A stretch of 64,000 nucleotides of DNA from JACKDW01 sp964621785 (GTDB taxonomy: Bacteria; Myxococcota_A; Polyangia; Nannocystales; Nannocystaceae), in contig CAZUPD010000001.1 of assembly GCA_964621785.1 (NCBI GenBank), positions 191,420 to 255,419 of the forward strand, read 5' to 3'. The notes beneath the pieces are model-generated. The model did no database searches, had not been told where the DNA came from, and saw only the letters and a program-made list of their open reading frames with translations. The position numbers and the translations under genes are program-made. Below are positions 28,090-37,240 of this stretch, in pieces. Positions within the stretch are counted from its first letter, which is position 1. Every line of letters starts with the position of its first letter.

Positions 28090-29772
28090 GTGACCACCCG
28101 CGACCGCATCATCACCTCATCCCCGCATCCGGGCCTGTCCCGGCTTCCGGCGGTTTCACAACTCGCCGCCCGCCTCTCGCAGGTGGCCGAGGCCGATGAC
28201 ACGACATGGTTCAACGCCGTGCTCGAAGCGCTGTGCGAGATTCTCGGGATATCCCATGTTGCATATGCAATTGTTGAGGGGACAACCTGTCAATTTGTGT
28301 ACCGGCGCGGGTTTGTCGACCCGATCTTGATGATCCACACCCACGCGTCGCGGGAGTTGGTGAGTTTGCCCGACGCGTCGGCGCTCGGGCCCGCGGGAGC
28401 ATTTGTCGGTTTGCCGGTGGTCGCGGGTGGCAAGCCGGCCGGCGTGCTCGGTCTGTACTCGCCGCGGGCTCGGAACCAGCCTCTCGGCGAAGAGGCGCTC
28501 GGGACCCTGCGGCTGGCCGCTGAGATCATGGCGTTACGCCTGACGCGGTCACGGGAGGCCACACGCCGCGAAGAGGTCGAGCAGGCCCTGGGGCGAGCGA
28601 GTCGGAGTGCCGCGGCTGCGCGTTACGCCAGGTCGCGATTTTTGTCGTACATCAGCCACGAGATCCGGACGCCCATGACCGGTGTACTCGGCCTTTCGCA
28701 ACTCCTGTTGGCCGAGGAGCTCACCCCGGAACAGCGCGAACTCGTGGCCGGGATCCAGTCGTCGGGGAAGACGTTGCTGCAGACTTTGAACGACGTGGTC
28801 GACCTCGCCAAGATCCAGACCGGCCGGCTCGCCGTCGAAAACGTCGACTTCCAACCGGCCGAAGTCATCGAGGCTGTGGCCGGGCAATGGCGGGCCTTGG
28901 CGCAATCCCGCAACCTCTCGCTCGACATCACGATCGACCTGCAGGTGCCGAAATACGTGATGGGAGATCCCACGCGGCTCAAGCAGATGGTCGGCAATCT
29001 GTTGAGCAACGCCGTCAACTATACGCAAACCGGTGGTGTGCGGGTCGAGGTTTGTGTCGACAGCGAGCTCGCCAACGGGTGGAAGCTCCGGATCGTCGTG
29101 TCCGACACGGGCATCGGTATCACCGAAGAAGAACAGAAGTTTCTGTTCAACCTGTTTAGCGAAGGTGATCAACATTCGTCGGCCGGTCGCTACGGCGGTG
29201 CCGGCCTCGGGCTTTCGCTGTGCAAGGCGCTTAGCGATCTTTTGGGCGGCGACCTGTCCGTCGAGAGCAAGCCCGGCAAAGGGTCGACCTTTACCCTGCG
29301 CTTCCCGGTCAAACGCACGGCCGACGGGGTCGACCGCCCGCGGGCGCGGTTGCATCGTCCTTCGAGCGCACATTCGACATCGGCGCGGGTGTTGCTGGCC
29401 GAGGACAATCACGAGAACCAAATTCTTGTACGTACAATTTTGCAACGGGTCGGCTATCGGGTCGATGTCGTCACCAACGGACGGGAAGCCGTTGACGCCG
29501 TGATCGCCCGTAACTACGACCTGGTGTTGATGGACATCGAGATGCCTGGGATGGACGGCGCCGAAGCTGCTCGGGCGATCCGCAATCTCGAGGGTCCGGC
29601 GTCGCAGATGCCGATCATCGCCCTCACAGCCCACGCGATGGCCGGTGATCGCGAGCGCTTCATGGCTCTGGGCATGACCGGTTACATCAGCAAGCCGGTA
29701 CGTGTCGGCAATTTGCGGCAGGCGGTCGCCGATGCTTTGGGAGCCGCGGCCGACCAGACGTCACCGGCGTGA
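28090..29772 (+). CDS. Hybrid sensor histidine kinase (GAF-HisKA-HATPase-REC)
   Basis: A 560-residue cytoplasmic hybrid kinase. Residues ~30-155 are GAF-like. HisKA H-box FLSYISHEIRTPM (phospho-acceptor His) follows at about residue 190, then the ATPase with N-box NLLSNAVNYT, G1 DTGIGI and G2 GGAGLGLSL. The C-terminal receiver (from ~450) has VLLAEDN, phospho-Asp in DLVLMDIEMPGMDG, and TAHAMAG / KPV. No transmembrane helix is seen, so an intracellular signal is likely. GTG 28090 (VTTRDRIITSSPHPG) gives a compact start; the frame is open back to 27922 without homology. Its end overlaps the convergent hydrolase by 12 bases. Palindrome copies lie at 28260 and 29427. Confidence 0.88.
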   Translation: MTTRDRIITSSPHPGLSRLPAVSQLAARLSQVAEADDTTWFNAVLEALCEILGISHVAYAIVEGTTCQFVYRRGFVDPILMIHTHASRELVSLPDASALGPAGAFVGLPVVAGGKPAGVLGLYSPRARNQPLGEEALGTLRLAAEIMALRLTRSREATRREEVEQALGRASRSAAAARYARSRFLSYISHEIRTPMTGVLGLSQLLLAEELTPEQRELVAGIQSSGKTLLQTLNDVVDLAKIQTGRLAVENVDFQPAEVIEAVAGQWRALAQSRNLSLDITIDLQVPKYVMGDPTRLKQMVGNLLSNAVNYTQTGGVRVEVCVDSELANGWKLRIVVSDTGIGITEEEQKFLFNLFSEGDQHSSAGRYGGAGLGLSLCKALSDLLGGDLSVESKPGKGSTFTLRFPVKRTADGVDRPRARLHRPSSAHSTSARVLLAEDNHENQILVRTILQRVGYRVDVVTNGREAVDAVIARNYDLVLMDIEMPGMDGAEAARAIRNLEGPASQMPIIALTAHAMAGDRERFMALGMTGYISKPVRVGNLRQAVADALGAAADQTSPA

Positions 29773-30711
29773 TTCGAGTTGGTCCATCCACGTCAGGATC
29801 TGGCCTTCGATCCCCCGTGGCCCGGCAAAGCCGAGGTCGACGTTTCCGGGGTAGGCCACATGCCCGCCGCCACGGACCCAGCGGGTGTGGACGTGTGTTG
29901 GCAGCGTCCGGTGCAGCGAGGGCTCGAGCGTCACCGGCGGGATCATCGGGTCGCCGGTACATGCGACAATCAATGTAGGTACACGAATTGTATCGAGCCG
30001 CGGGCCTGCGCTCTGGGAGTCATAGTAATCGTCGACGCTGGCAAATCCGTGGCGGGGAACAACGACGTGACGATCCCAGTCGCGGATGGTCGACAGTCGC
30101 GCGACGACCGGCAGCGGGGTCGGGACCGGTTTTTTTGCGGCCACCGCCGCGTAGATCTCCTTGAGCCCCGACAAGACATGACTGCAATACAATCGTCGAC
30201 GAGGGTGGTCGATCGCCAGGGAGGACGCCGCCAGGTCGAGGGGTGCACAAACACTTGCAACTGCACGTATCCGCGGATCACGTGGTGCCATGGCGCTGCG
30301 CAGGGCGACGTGTCCACCGAGGGAGTAACCGAGGACGACCACGCGGCGGTAGTCGGCGAGTTGTGGCGAGGCGATCGCGGTTTCTAGGTCGGCTGTGAGA
30401 CCCGCGTGGTAGACGTCGTCGCCACGGCGATCGGCTCCTCGCAACGCCAGGCGCAGGCAACCGTACCCACGGTCCGCGAGCGTCTTGGCGGCCCGGATCA
30501 TGTATTGGCTTTCGATCGACCCACCGAGGCCGTGGACGACGACACAGACAGCTTCGCGCGAGCGTCCATGCCGCAACTGTCCGCGCAGCGGCACCGGACC
30601 AACCTTCGGGTCGACCACATTGGCCTGCCAGGGCTCGGAACGCGGAGGGGTGCGCGGCGCGAGTTGATGACGCAGGTTCGGTGCGATGGTCCACAGATGT
30701 CCTCGCAACAT
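29761..30711 (-). CDS. Alpha/beta hydrolase, YheT family
   Basis: A 316-residue hydrolase of the YheT/EMB8 group (esterase-like, natural substrate not settled). Oxyanion-region HGLGGSIES, nucleophile elbow GYSLGGHV, an acid in TGDPMIPP and the catalytic His in GGHVAY are all present, in family order. ATG 30711 starts MLRGHLWTIAPNLRHQ, which matches the usual N-terminus where the substrate-lid region begins; the longer frame to 30882 has no homology. It is convergent with the hybrid kinase and overlaps its end. Palindrome copies TGTAGGTACA (29974) and TGCAACTGCA (30256) fall in the gene. Confidence 0.85.
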   Translation of the reverse strand: MLRGHLWTIAPNLRHQLAPRTPPRSEPWQANVVDPKVGPVPLRGQLRHGRSREAVCVVVHGLGGSIESQYMIRAAKTLADRGYGCLRLALRGADRRGDDVYHAGLTADLETAIASPQLADYRRVVVLGYSLGGHVALRSAMAPRDPRIRAVASVCAPLDLAASSLAIDHPRRRLYCSHVLSGLKEIYAAVAAKKPVPTPLPVVARLSTIRDWDRHVVVPRHGFASVDDYYDSQSAGPRLDTIRVPTLIVACTGDPMIPPVTLEPSLHRTLPTHVHTRWVRGGGHVAYPGNVDLGFAGPRGIEGQILTWMDQLESRR

Positions 30712-30998
30712 TGCCGATCTGTACCCCCAAATGATTGTCTGTGGTCGCCATACAATTGCGTGAGACAAATCTGCGAGTCGACACACGCCCGCGGTATCCT
30801 TGGTGAGCGGGTGCGAAGGCTGCGAGTCCGCGGCAGCGTGGAAGGTCGTCTCCCGGCAAGGAGAATTCACGACTTCAATCATTTCAAATGTTTGAAGCCA
30901 ATCGTTTCCGTTTGTCCCCGGGTTGGTTGCGACCGTGTCCTGCGGCTAGCGGTCGCCCGCCATTGACCCTCTAAAACTGCCGCGCTAGTTTCCGCCAC

Positions 30999-31505
30999 GT
31001 GAATTCTGCGGACCACAAGGGTTGGCAGGGGCCGAGCTTGCGCGCTGTTGTGATCACAATTGTGGTGCTTGCGATCGGTCTCGGTGTGCTCGCCAATTGG
31101 CGATACACCCGATCGGAGACCCAGATTCGCCAGGCGTTGTCGACCTTCGATCAAGACGGTGCCAGCCTCAGTGTCGAGCAGTGTATCGATGCGGTGGTGC
31201 AGTGGCACGCAGAGACCTGCGACGCCAACCTCGTCCTGTGCGACCACGCAATTCCGCTCGCCATGGTGCACTGCCTCGAGGGACAGGACCGCAAGGACTA
31301 CTGCGACGGGCTCGAGCGAACCGGCGCGTTCACCGATCCCGAGGGCAACGAGGTGACCCACGATGTTGCCAGCGGGCAGTGGGTGTATTACAGCTGCCTG
31401 CGCCGGGGCACCGAGTGCAAGAAACGCAAGAAGTGTCCATGCGCCGATGCCTATCGGGCCATCGATTCGTTTTGTCGCTCCGACCAACAAGGGGTGCACC
31501 TTTGA
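30999..31505 (+). CDS. Membrane-anchored Cys-rich protein coupled to ctaB
   Basis: A 168-residue protein with one N-terminal transmembrane helix (residues ~15-33) and an exported-looking domain with about ten cysteines (CIDAVV, ETCDANLVLCD, VHCLEG, YCDG, YSCL, TECKKRKKCPC, FCRS). The start is GTG 30999. Its stop TGA shares a base with the ATG of ctaB (TGATG), so the two are translationally coupled. No family was recognised. The position before heme O synthase suggests a role in cytochrome oxidase assembly, perhaps as a thiol- or copper-handling protein, but this is inference from context. Confidence 0.65.
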   Translation: MNSADHKGWQGPSLRAVVITIVVLAIGLGVLANWRYTRSETQIRQALSTFDQDGASLSVEQCIDAVVQWHAETCDANLVLCDHAIPLAMVHCLEGQDRKDYCDGLERTGAFTDPEGNEVTHDVASGQWVYYSCLRRGTECKKRKKCPCADAYRAIDSFCRSDQQGVHL

Positions 31506-32377
31506 TGCCGACAACCAACCGTCAGTGGGGCGACCTCTGGGCCTTGACCAAACCGGGGGTGACACGGATGGCCGCGATCACTGCGGCCGGCGGGGCGTTT
31601 CTCGCCCCTGGATCCTCGCTGTGGACAGCTCTCGCCGGTGTTGTTGGCGTCAGTCTCTCGGTCGCGTCCGCAAGTGCGTTTAACATGTGGCTCGAGCGGG
31701 GTACCGACCCCCTCATGTCGCGGACGCGCAACCGTCCGTTGGCGACCGGCAGGCTCAGTTCCCGCCTCGCATTTGTATTTGCAACCATCCTCGGCGCGCT
31801 GAGCTTCCTGATCCTGGGCCTGTGTTGCAACGCGGTCACGGTCGTCCTCACGCTCGTGGCGATGTTCGCCTACGTGCTGGTCTACACCCCGCTGAAGTAC
31901 CGGACACCCTTGGCCCTGCTCATCGGAGCATTCCCCGGAGCGATGCCACCGCTGTTGGGGTGGACCGCCATCACCGGCGAAGTCACGGCCGGGGGCATTG
32001 CTCTGTTTGCGATCTTGTTGGTCTGGCAGATGCCCCACTTCATCGCCATCGCCCTCTTTCGCAAAGCCGAGTATGCGCGGGCAGGGATCCGTTGTGTCTC
32101 GGTTGTCCGCGGCGACACCGTGGCCAAGTTGCAGGCCCTCGCGTGGGCCCTGGCGCTGTTACCCGTGTCATTGTCGCCGAGCTTTGTCGGCGTCACCGGG
32201 TGGCTGTACGCGATTGTCGCTGGCGTCCTCAGCCTCGGGTTTGTCATCCGCACAGGCGCCGGGCTTCAGCTCCACAACCGCGACAGTGTCCGCTGGGCCC
32301 GGAGCGTCTTTTTGGCCTCGCTGATCTACCTCCCGGCCCTGATCGCGGCCATGGCGGTCGACGTGTTGCTGTTCTAG
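31505..32377 (+). CDS. ctaB: Protoheme IX farnesyltransferase (heme O synthase)
   Basis: A 290-residue inner-membrane prenyltransferase that converts heme B to heme O for terminal oxidases. The conserved polyprenyl-diphosphate binding motif is NMWLERGTDPLMSRT (N...D..M-x-R-T), followed by RNRPLATGRLS. The second conserved region is YTPLKYRTPLALLIGAFPGAMPPLLGW and later WQMPHFIAIALFRK. About eight hydrophobic helices are visible and the length is typical. ATG 31505 is fixed by overlap with the upstream stop. No oxidase subunit genes are present in the window. Palindrome TGTATTTGCA is at 31774. Confidence 0.95.
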   Translation: MPTTNRQWGDLWALTKPGVTRMAAITAAGGAFLAPGSSLWTALAGVVGVSLSVASASAFNMWLERGTDPLMSRTRNRPLATGRLSSRLAFVFATILGALSFLILGLCCNAVTVVLTLVAMFAYVLVYTPLKYRTPLALLIGAFPGAMPPLLGWTAITGEVTAGGIALFAILLVWQMPHFIAIALFRKAEYARAGIRCVSVVRGDTVAKLQALAWALALLPVSLSPSFVGVTGWLYAIVAGVLSLGFVIRTGAGLQLHNRDSVRWARSVFLASLIYLPALIAAMAVDVLLF

Positions 32378-32397
32378 TCTTGGGCAAACATGCACAT

Positions 32398-33426
32398 TCA
32401 ATTATTTTGAATCAAGTGCAGCAGACTGTGGCGGACAATTTTTCCCATGGTTGTGCACTTGAGGTAGCGATCGTCGCGATAGTGGTGGGCGAGCTCGCTG
32501 CGTAGTTGCAGCACGTTCTCGGGCGGGGAGAGCTCGGTGACAGCCATGACATCCATCAAGCTACGGATCTGTTTGAACGAGTAGCGGATCCGGCTGGCGA
32601 TCATCGCCCGCTCCTCTTTTTGATATTGCCGGACGGTCCGGGGAGTCATGTGTTGAATCCCCAACTCGATCACCGGCATGTTCTTTTTGAAGTACTGCGG
32701 CATATAGATGCTCTTACGTGGCTCATAGGACTGTTGATCAAAGTCGATCGCCCGGATCCGGTAGTGGATATCTTCGAAGTCCGGCATGATCTCGACCACC
32801 CAGTTGCTCGAGTGCATATCGCCCAACAGGCGGACAAAGCAGCGCTCGTTGAACTTCACAAACTCCTTGGCCAAGCGGATTTCGTTCTCGATTTTGCCTG
32901 CCTGCAGGTAGCGCTTGAAAAATTCGTCCCCGGGTATCCCTGCGATATGTTCCTCGATCAGCGTCTCCTCGTGGACCACGTAGCTGATCCGGTTGGGCGA
33001 CAACAGTCCTTCGAGCTCGAGGCCAAACACCCGCGAGGCGTCGGCGTTCTTGATGTAGAAGTAGTCGAAGTTGTCGTTGATGTTGTTGACGATCCGTACT
33101 CGAAACGGATTGGTATTGCCGTAGAGACATAAGTCGACGCGGTCGACATACAGGTGCTCCATCACCGACAGGTCGCCGTCGGCCCGTAAAATCGCGTAGA
33201 TCTTCTTGAGCGCGTGGTGGATGTGTTTGAGATCTTCGGGGGGGTAGAGCAGCGAGACCCATAGGGTGTCGTTGTTGTGTTTGTCGTACAGGGTGACCGC
33301 ATCGCTGTAGCGGCTGAGGTCGCGGTACTGGATCGGAAGTTCGAGTGCCCGGCCGTATTCCTGCAGGTAGCCACGCAGTCGATCATCGATCTTGTAGGGG
33401 GTTTTTTTACGGGTGATGCGAGGCAT
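32398..33426 (-). CDS. Protein with kinase-like (APH-fold) catalytic motifs
   Basis: A 342-residue soluble protein. Residues ~200-235 contain RLLGDMHSSNWVV, matching the catalytic HGDxHxxN loop of aminoglycoside/choline kinase-fold enzymes with one substitution (Leu-Gly-Asp-Met-His), and then RAIDFDQ, matching the magnesium-binding IDFD. The N-terminal part (KHNNDTLWVSLLYPPEDL, and a VDRVDLCLYGNTNPFRVRI strand) could be a diverged N-lobe. I infer a phosphotransferase of unknown substrate. The start ATG 33426 is the first in frame (MPRITRKKTPYKIDD). It is convergent with ctaB (20 bases) and divergent from the subtilase gene. Confidence 0.6.
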   Translation of the reverse strand: MPRITRKKTPYKIDDRLRGYLQEYGRALELPIQYRDLSRYSDAVTLYDKHNNDTLWVSLLYPPEDLKHIHHALKKIYAILRADGDLSVMEHLYVDRVDLCLYGNTNPFRVRIVNNINDNFDYFYIKNADASRVFGLELEGLLSPNRISYVVHEETLIEEHIAGIPGDEFFKRYLQAGKIENEIRLAKEFVKFNERCFVRLLGDMHSSNWVVEIMPDFEDIHYRIRAIDFDQQSYEPRKSIYMPQYFKKNMPVIELGIQHMTPRTVRQYQKEERAMIASRIRYSFKQIRSLMDVMAVTELSPPENVLQLRSELAHHYRDDRYLKCTTMGKIVRHSLLHLIQNN

Positions 33427-33535
33427 GGTGGGGGCTTGACGAACGAATGATAAATCTCACCGATTGTCGCGACAACGGTGGATTTGACAACCATCAAGCT
33501 GCGCGGCCGGTATCATTTGGGCGAAGAGGTGGCAC

Positions 33536-35467
33536 ATGGTGAATACGGTTGCACTGACATCCTGGTTGTTGGCATCGGTCTCGACGGTGCAAACGGGCGA
33601 GACGGCGCTCCAGGTCGAGCGAGATGTACAGGCAACCAACCGCGTATGGGTGTATTTCGCCGATCGCGGTCAGCTTTCGCCCGTGCTCCTGCGCCAGGAG
33701 CTGGCCAAACGGTCACGTGAATTGCACCCGCGTGCGCTCGCCCGACGCAAGCGTGTGCGCGGCGATGCCGGGGTCGATGCCCGCGACCTCGCACCCCGCG
33801 ACACCTACATTCATGCTGTTACACAGACGGGCGCCACACATCGTCAGACCTCGCGCTGGCTCAACGCGATCAGTGTAGAGGCAACCACATCACAGGCGCA
33901 GGCGATCGCACAGCTTCCGATGGTCGACCGCGTCATCCCAGTTCGCCGCGGGAACAAACGCATCGTCGTCGACGAGCCATCTGTCGACCAGTGGCCGCGG
34001 ATCGATGCCGGTGTGTCGGCCGAGCAGTTGGAGATCATCGGTGCGGACTACCTACACGCCTGCGGTCTGACCGGCGAGGGCGTCATCATCGGTGTTCAGG
34101 ACAGTGGTTTTGATGTCTCCCACGTGTCGCTGCAAAACGTCGAGGTGTTGGGGACCCGCGACTTTGTCGACAACGACGACAACGTCGGCCCCGAACAGGG
34201 CGACCCCGACGGTCAACACAGCCACGGCACCCTGGTCCTCTCGACCATCGTCGGCTACGACCCGGGCAATTTTTTGGGCGTGGCCTACGGAGCCCGCGTG
34301 TTGCTGAGCAAGACCGAAGATATCTCCCAGGAAGAGCCGTTTGAGGAGGACAACTTCGTCGCCGGCATCGAGTGGATCGAGGAGAACGGCGCCGACATTT
34401 TCACCGCATCACTCGGGTACTTCGACTGGTACGAGCCCTCAGATTTCGACGGCCAGACCGCGGTCACCACCATTGCCTCAGCGATGGCGGTACAAAACGG
34501 ACTCATCGTCTTCAACTCGATGGGCAACAGCGGGCCCGAGCCAACGACGATGGGCGCACCGGCAGATGCCGAGGGCGTGATCAGTTTGGGCGCCGCGCGG
34601 TTCAACGGGGAGATCGCCGGATTTAGCTCCCGGGGCCCGACCGCCGACGGACGCATGAAACCAGAGGTCATCGCCCCGGGGGTCAAGGTCGCGTGTGCCG
34701 ACCCATCGACACCCGATGAATACCGCACGGCAAACGGAACCAGCCTTTCCAACCCGCTCGCAGCTGGCTTGGGAGCCCTGTTGCTCGAGGCATATCCCGA
34801 CATGACACCCGCCGACATGCTCACGTTGCTGCGCGAGACATCAGACCAGGCCGACAACCCCGACAACGACCGCGGCTGGGGCATGATCGACGGGTACAAG
34901 GCTGGCCTGGCCTATTGCTCCTGCAACGATGTCGATGGCGACGGACACACCGATGTCGAGTGCGGTGGAGATGACTGCGACGACAGCCTCGCCACTGTCT
35001 ACCCGGGAGCCGAGGAAATCTGCGACGGCCACGACAACAACTGCGACGGCGAAAAACTTCCGACCGAGCTCGATGTCGACAACGATCTGGTGACCGAGTG
35101 CGAGGGTGATTGCGACGACAACAATCCCGACGCAGTTCCCGGGGGGATGGAAGTCTGTGGCGACGGAGTCGATAACGATTGTGTCGACGGCGATGCGATA
35201 TGCGAAGAGGAGACGACGACCAGCGAAACCGGTACCACTGGAGGCGAGTCTGATTCGACGACGGAGGGTCCGCAGACCACAGGAGCGACGACCGGTGACG
35301 AAACCGGAGTTGGAGGCACGACAGGTGACGACAGCAACAGCGACACCCTCGGCCTAAGTGACGACGATGAGGGTTGTGACTGCGCTGTGAAGGGCGAGGG
35401 CTCACCTCCTGCGTGGTCGGTGTTGGCGTTGTTGGGCTTGCTCGGGCTGCGCCGGCGGGATTGTTGA
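33536..35467 (+). CDS. Subtilisin-family protease with MopE metal-binding repeats and MYXO-CTERM
   Basis: A 643-residue exported serine protease. A signal peptide is followed by a propeptide-like region (to about residue 140). The S8 catalytic triad reads GVQDSGFDVSHVS (Asp), DGQHSHGTLVLS (His) and ANGTSLSNPLAAG (Ser), with oxyanion Asn in FNSMGNSGPE. Residues ~460-545 are MopE-type repeats: DVDGDGHTDVECGGDDCDDS..ATVYPGAEEICDGHDNNCDG and a second copy, Asp/Cys-rich calcium-like binding sites. A Thr/Ser/Glu linker leads to a MYXO-CTERM: GCDCAVKG, a hydrophobic helix (VLALLGLLGL) and RRRDC. The likely role is a surface-sorted extracellular protease. ATG 33536 starts a plausible signal peptide. 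Confidence 0.88.
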   Translation: MVNTVALTSWLLASVSTVQTGETALQVERDVQATNRVWVYFADRGQLSPVLLRQELAKRSRELHPRALARRKRVRGDAGVDARDLAPRDTYIHAVTQTGATHRQTSRWLNAISVEATTSQAQAIAQLPMVDRVIPVRRGNKRIVVDEPSVDQWPRIDAGVSAEQLEIIGADYLHACGLTGEGVIIGVQDSGFDVSHVSLQNVEVLGTRDFVDNDDNVGPEQGDPDGQHSHGTLVLSTIVGYDPGNFLGVAYGARVLLSKTEDISQEEPFEEDNFVAGIEWIEENGADIFTASLGYFDWYEPSDFDGQTAVTTIASAMAVQNGLIVFNSMGNSGPEPTTMGAPADAEGVISLGAARFNGEIAGFSSRGPTADGRMKPEVIAPGVKVACADPSTPDEYRTANGTSLSNPLAAGLGALLLEAYPDMTPADMLTLLRETSDQADNPDNDRGWGMIDGYKAGLAYCSCNDVDGDGHTDVECGGDDCDDSLATVYPGAEEICDGHDNNCDGEKLPTELDVDNDLVTECEGDCDDNNPDAVPGGMEVCGDGVDNDCVDGDAICEEETTTSETGTTGGESDSTTEGPQTTGATTGDETGVGGTTGDDSNSDTLGLSDDDEGCDCAVKGEGSPPAWSVLALLGLLGLRRRDC

Positions 35468-35603
35468 GCGCGACGGTTTGTTCCCACTCCGTTGGGTGCA
35501 TATACAGACGAGCGAACCCGCGGCTACATCGTGTTCGTTGACGGTCTGCCACCGACCTCGCTCCGACGGCACTGGGTCGGCGATAGACCTGTCGGTGGGC
35601 CGG

Positions 35604-35993
35604 CTAATTCATCGAATACGGTGTGCTCAAGCGAAACGGCGCAACCTCGGCATCGAATGTTGACCCGTCCTCACACACCATTTGGTAGGTCCCCTGCATG
35701 GTACCGAACGCGGTGTTGAGCGGGCAAGCCGATGTATATTCAAACGACTCTCCCGGTGCCAACACGGGTTGGGCCCCGACCACCCCGGGGCCTCGGACCT
35801 CTTCGACCTCTCCGCGGGCGTTGGTGATCACCCAGTGTCGTGTCAGCAGCTGCACCGTGTTGATGCCCTGATTTTTGATCAGAATCTTGTAGATAAAAAA
35901 CCACTGGCCCTGTTTGGGGCGCGAGTGTTCGGCCGAGTAATCGGCGGTGACGCGGACGTAGATGCCTTCGGTTGTCGCCTCGGAGGTCGCCAT
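35604..35993 (-). CDS. apaG: ApaG (DUF525) protein
   Basis: A 129-residue ApaG/DUF525 beta-sandwich protein. The conserved GIYVRVTADYSAEHSRPKQGQWFFIY start, NTVQLLTRHWVITNARGEVEEVRGPGVVGAQPVLAPGESFEYTSACPL and TYQMV...F...V..F.L.TP segments are all present, including the GQP-like loop (VGAQPVL). The biological role of ApaG is not settled; it has been linked to magnesium/cobalt resistance and polyphosphate hydrolysis. Start ATG 35993; a 16-residue upstream extension in frame has no homology. It is a stand-alone gene, convergent with the subtilase. Confidence 0.92.
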   Translation of the reverse strand: MATSEATTEGIYVRVTADYSAEHSRPKQGQWFFIYKILIKNQGINTVQLLTRHWVITNARGEVEEVRGPGVVGAQPVLAPGESFEYTSACPLNTAFGTMQGTYQMVCEDGSTFDAEVAPFRLSTPYSMN

Positions 35994-36445
35994 GGGTGCC
36001 CGGACGCGAGTGTACGCAGATATCCCGCGTCGCGGTGGCATGCTCTGGAACGTTTGCTGGCGATTGCGTCGCGAAACCTGGGCTTTTGCAGCCCGTAGAT
36101 TCTCCCTTCACGACACTTCGCGTGCCGATTTGGCCAGACTGGACCCTGCGAATCGGGCGGTGCTACGAGTACAGCTGGGGCTTCTCGGCCCGAGACGCGA
36201 CGCGCGAGAAAAACCACGGACTTCTGGCCGGACTTCGAGATCCGTAGGAGGTTTCACACGGTCGGCTGGACGGCTTGTGAACCCGCGGGCGGGGGTGATC
36301 CGTTCGCGCGACCCGGCCCGTTTGAATGCGCGAAACGTCGGGTGAAAGCCGGCCCCCCAGCCCGAAGTCAGTGGTGCATAAACGGTGTACGACAGATGTT
36401 TGCGGTCAAACAACCTGGGTTTCTGATAACAGCATCCATGGGGGT
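35994..36445. other. Non-coding stretch with a shared 18-bp block
   Basis: I see no credible gene in these 452 bp. It contains CGTGCCGATTT (36121-36131) and GCGCGAGAAAAACCACGG (36202-36219); both blocks recur in the same order at 58919-58929 and 58955-58972 (17 of 18 identical in the second block), upstream of the ABC transporter genes. Confidence 0.4.
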
Positions 36446-36733
36446 ATGGGACGGGATTTCGGGCAGTGGATCGGGTTGAGTGTCCTGTGTTTGACATGTG
36501 GTGTCATCACCGGAATCTGTCTTGAAAGACATGCTGTGGCTGGCGAGATGTGTCCGGGCCCTCGAGTCGAAGTCGTGGTGCTTTCGCGGACTTCCATCCA
36601 GCGGATCGCAGGGCCGGACGATGGCGGACAGACAGCGGAGATCTGGCCGGAATATGCAACATTCAATGCCCCGGGTGCGTTCGCCAGCGGCGAAGATGTC
36701 CTGCTGTCGACGGCATTGGAGGAATACCGATGA
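36446..36733 (+). CDS. Small exported protein of unknown function
   Basis: A 95-residue protein with a signal-peptide-like N-terminus (MGRDFGQWIGLSVLCLTCGVI; residues ~8-25 hydrophobic), then a short domain with PGPRVEVVVLSRTSIQRI and an acidic C-terminal stretch. No family was recognised. The stop codon overlaps the ATG of the following gene (ATGA), so both belong to one small operon. ATG 36446 was chosen because it begins the signal peptide; an in-frame extension to 36326 is non-coding in appearance. Confidence 0.5.
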   Translation: MGRDFGQWIGLSVLCLTCGVITGICLERHAVAGEMCPGPRVEVVVLSRTSIQRIAGPDDGGQTAEIWPEYATFNAPGAFASGEDVLLSTALEEYR

Positions 36734-37038
36734 GCGGCCGACCTCGTACCGCACTCGGGCCGTCGGCTGCGATTGCCATCGGCCTGGCGTTCGTCGCCGG
36801 CGGGGCGATGCGGTTGATGGGTGTCGGAGTCACCTGCCCGGAAAGTCAGCCAATGGCAGAGATCGCGACCGGGCGCTACGTCGTCGAGGAAGTTGTCAGC
36901 CCCGGTGACCTGCAGATGTACTCGGCGGTGATCGACCTCGACCGCGACCAGATGGTTGTGGACTACGACCGCGAGGACGGGTCGAGTTGGCGGATTGTCT
37001 ACGCGGTGACGGCTCGCACGGTCGAGACGCTTCGCTGA
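36730..37038 (+). CDS. Small membrane-anchored or secreted protein of unknown function
   Basis: A 102-residue protein with a hydrophobic N-terminus (residues ~10-32) and a compact domain: GRYVVEEVVSPGDLQMYSAVIDLDRDQMVVDYDREDGSSWRIVYAV, which looks like a beta-hairpin repeat of ~50 residues. It is translationally coupled to the preceding small gene (ATGA overlap). No family was recognised; the pair could be a small two-component secreted system, but nothing in the sequence says so. Palindrome TGCAATTGCA starts 12 bases after the stop (37050). Confidence 0.55.
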   Translation: MSGRPRTALGPSAAIAIGLAFVAGGAMRLMGVGVTCPESQPMAEIATGRYVVEEVVSPGDLQMYSAVIDLDRDQMVVDYDREDGSSWRIVYAVTARTVETLR

Positions 37039-37240
37039 CAGCCGAGGTTTGCAATTGCACGAACCTGCAAGGAAATTGGGGTCGCGGGCTCGTACCGGGG
37101 TCGACTCGCAAAAACCAACCGCGTTCGCCGGATAACTCACCCGACGTTGCGAAGACCCGGTTGCAGTCCGTCTGTGGGGGTGAGTTGGCGGTCTTCCCCG
37201 CGGGCGGGTGAGCGCGTAGACTGCCGCCTACGAGGAACCC

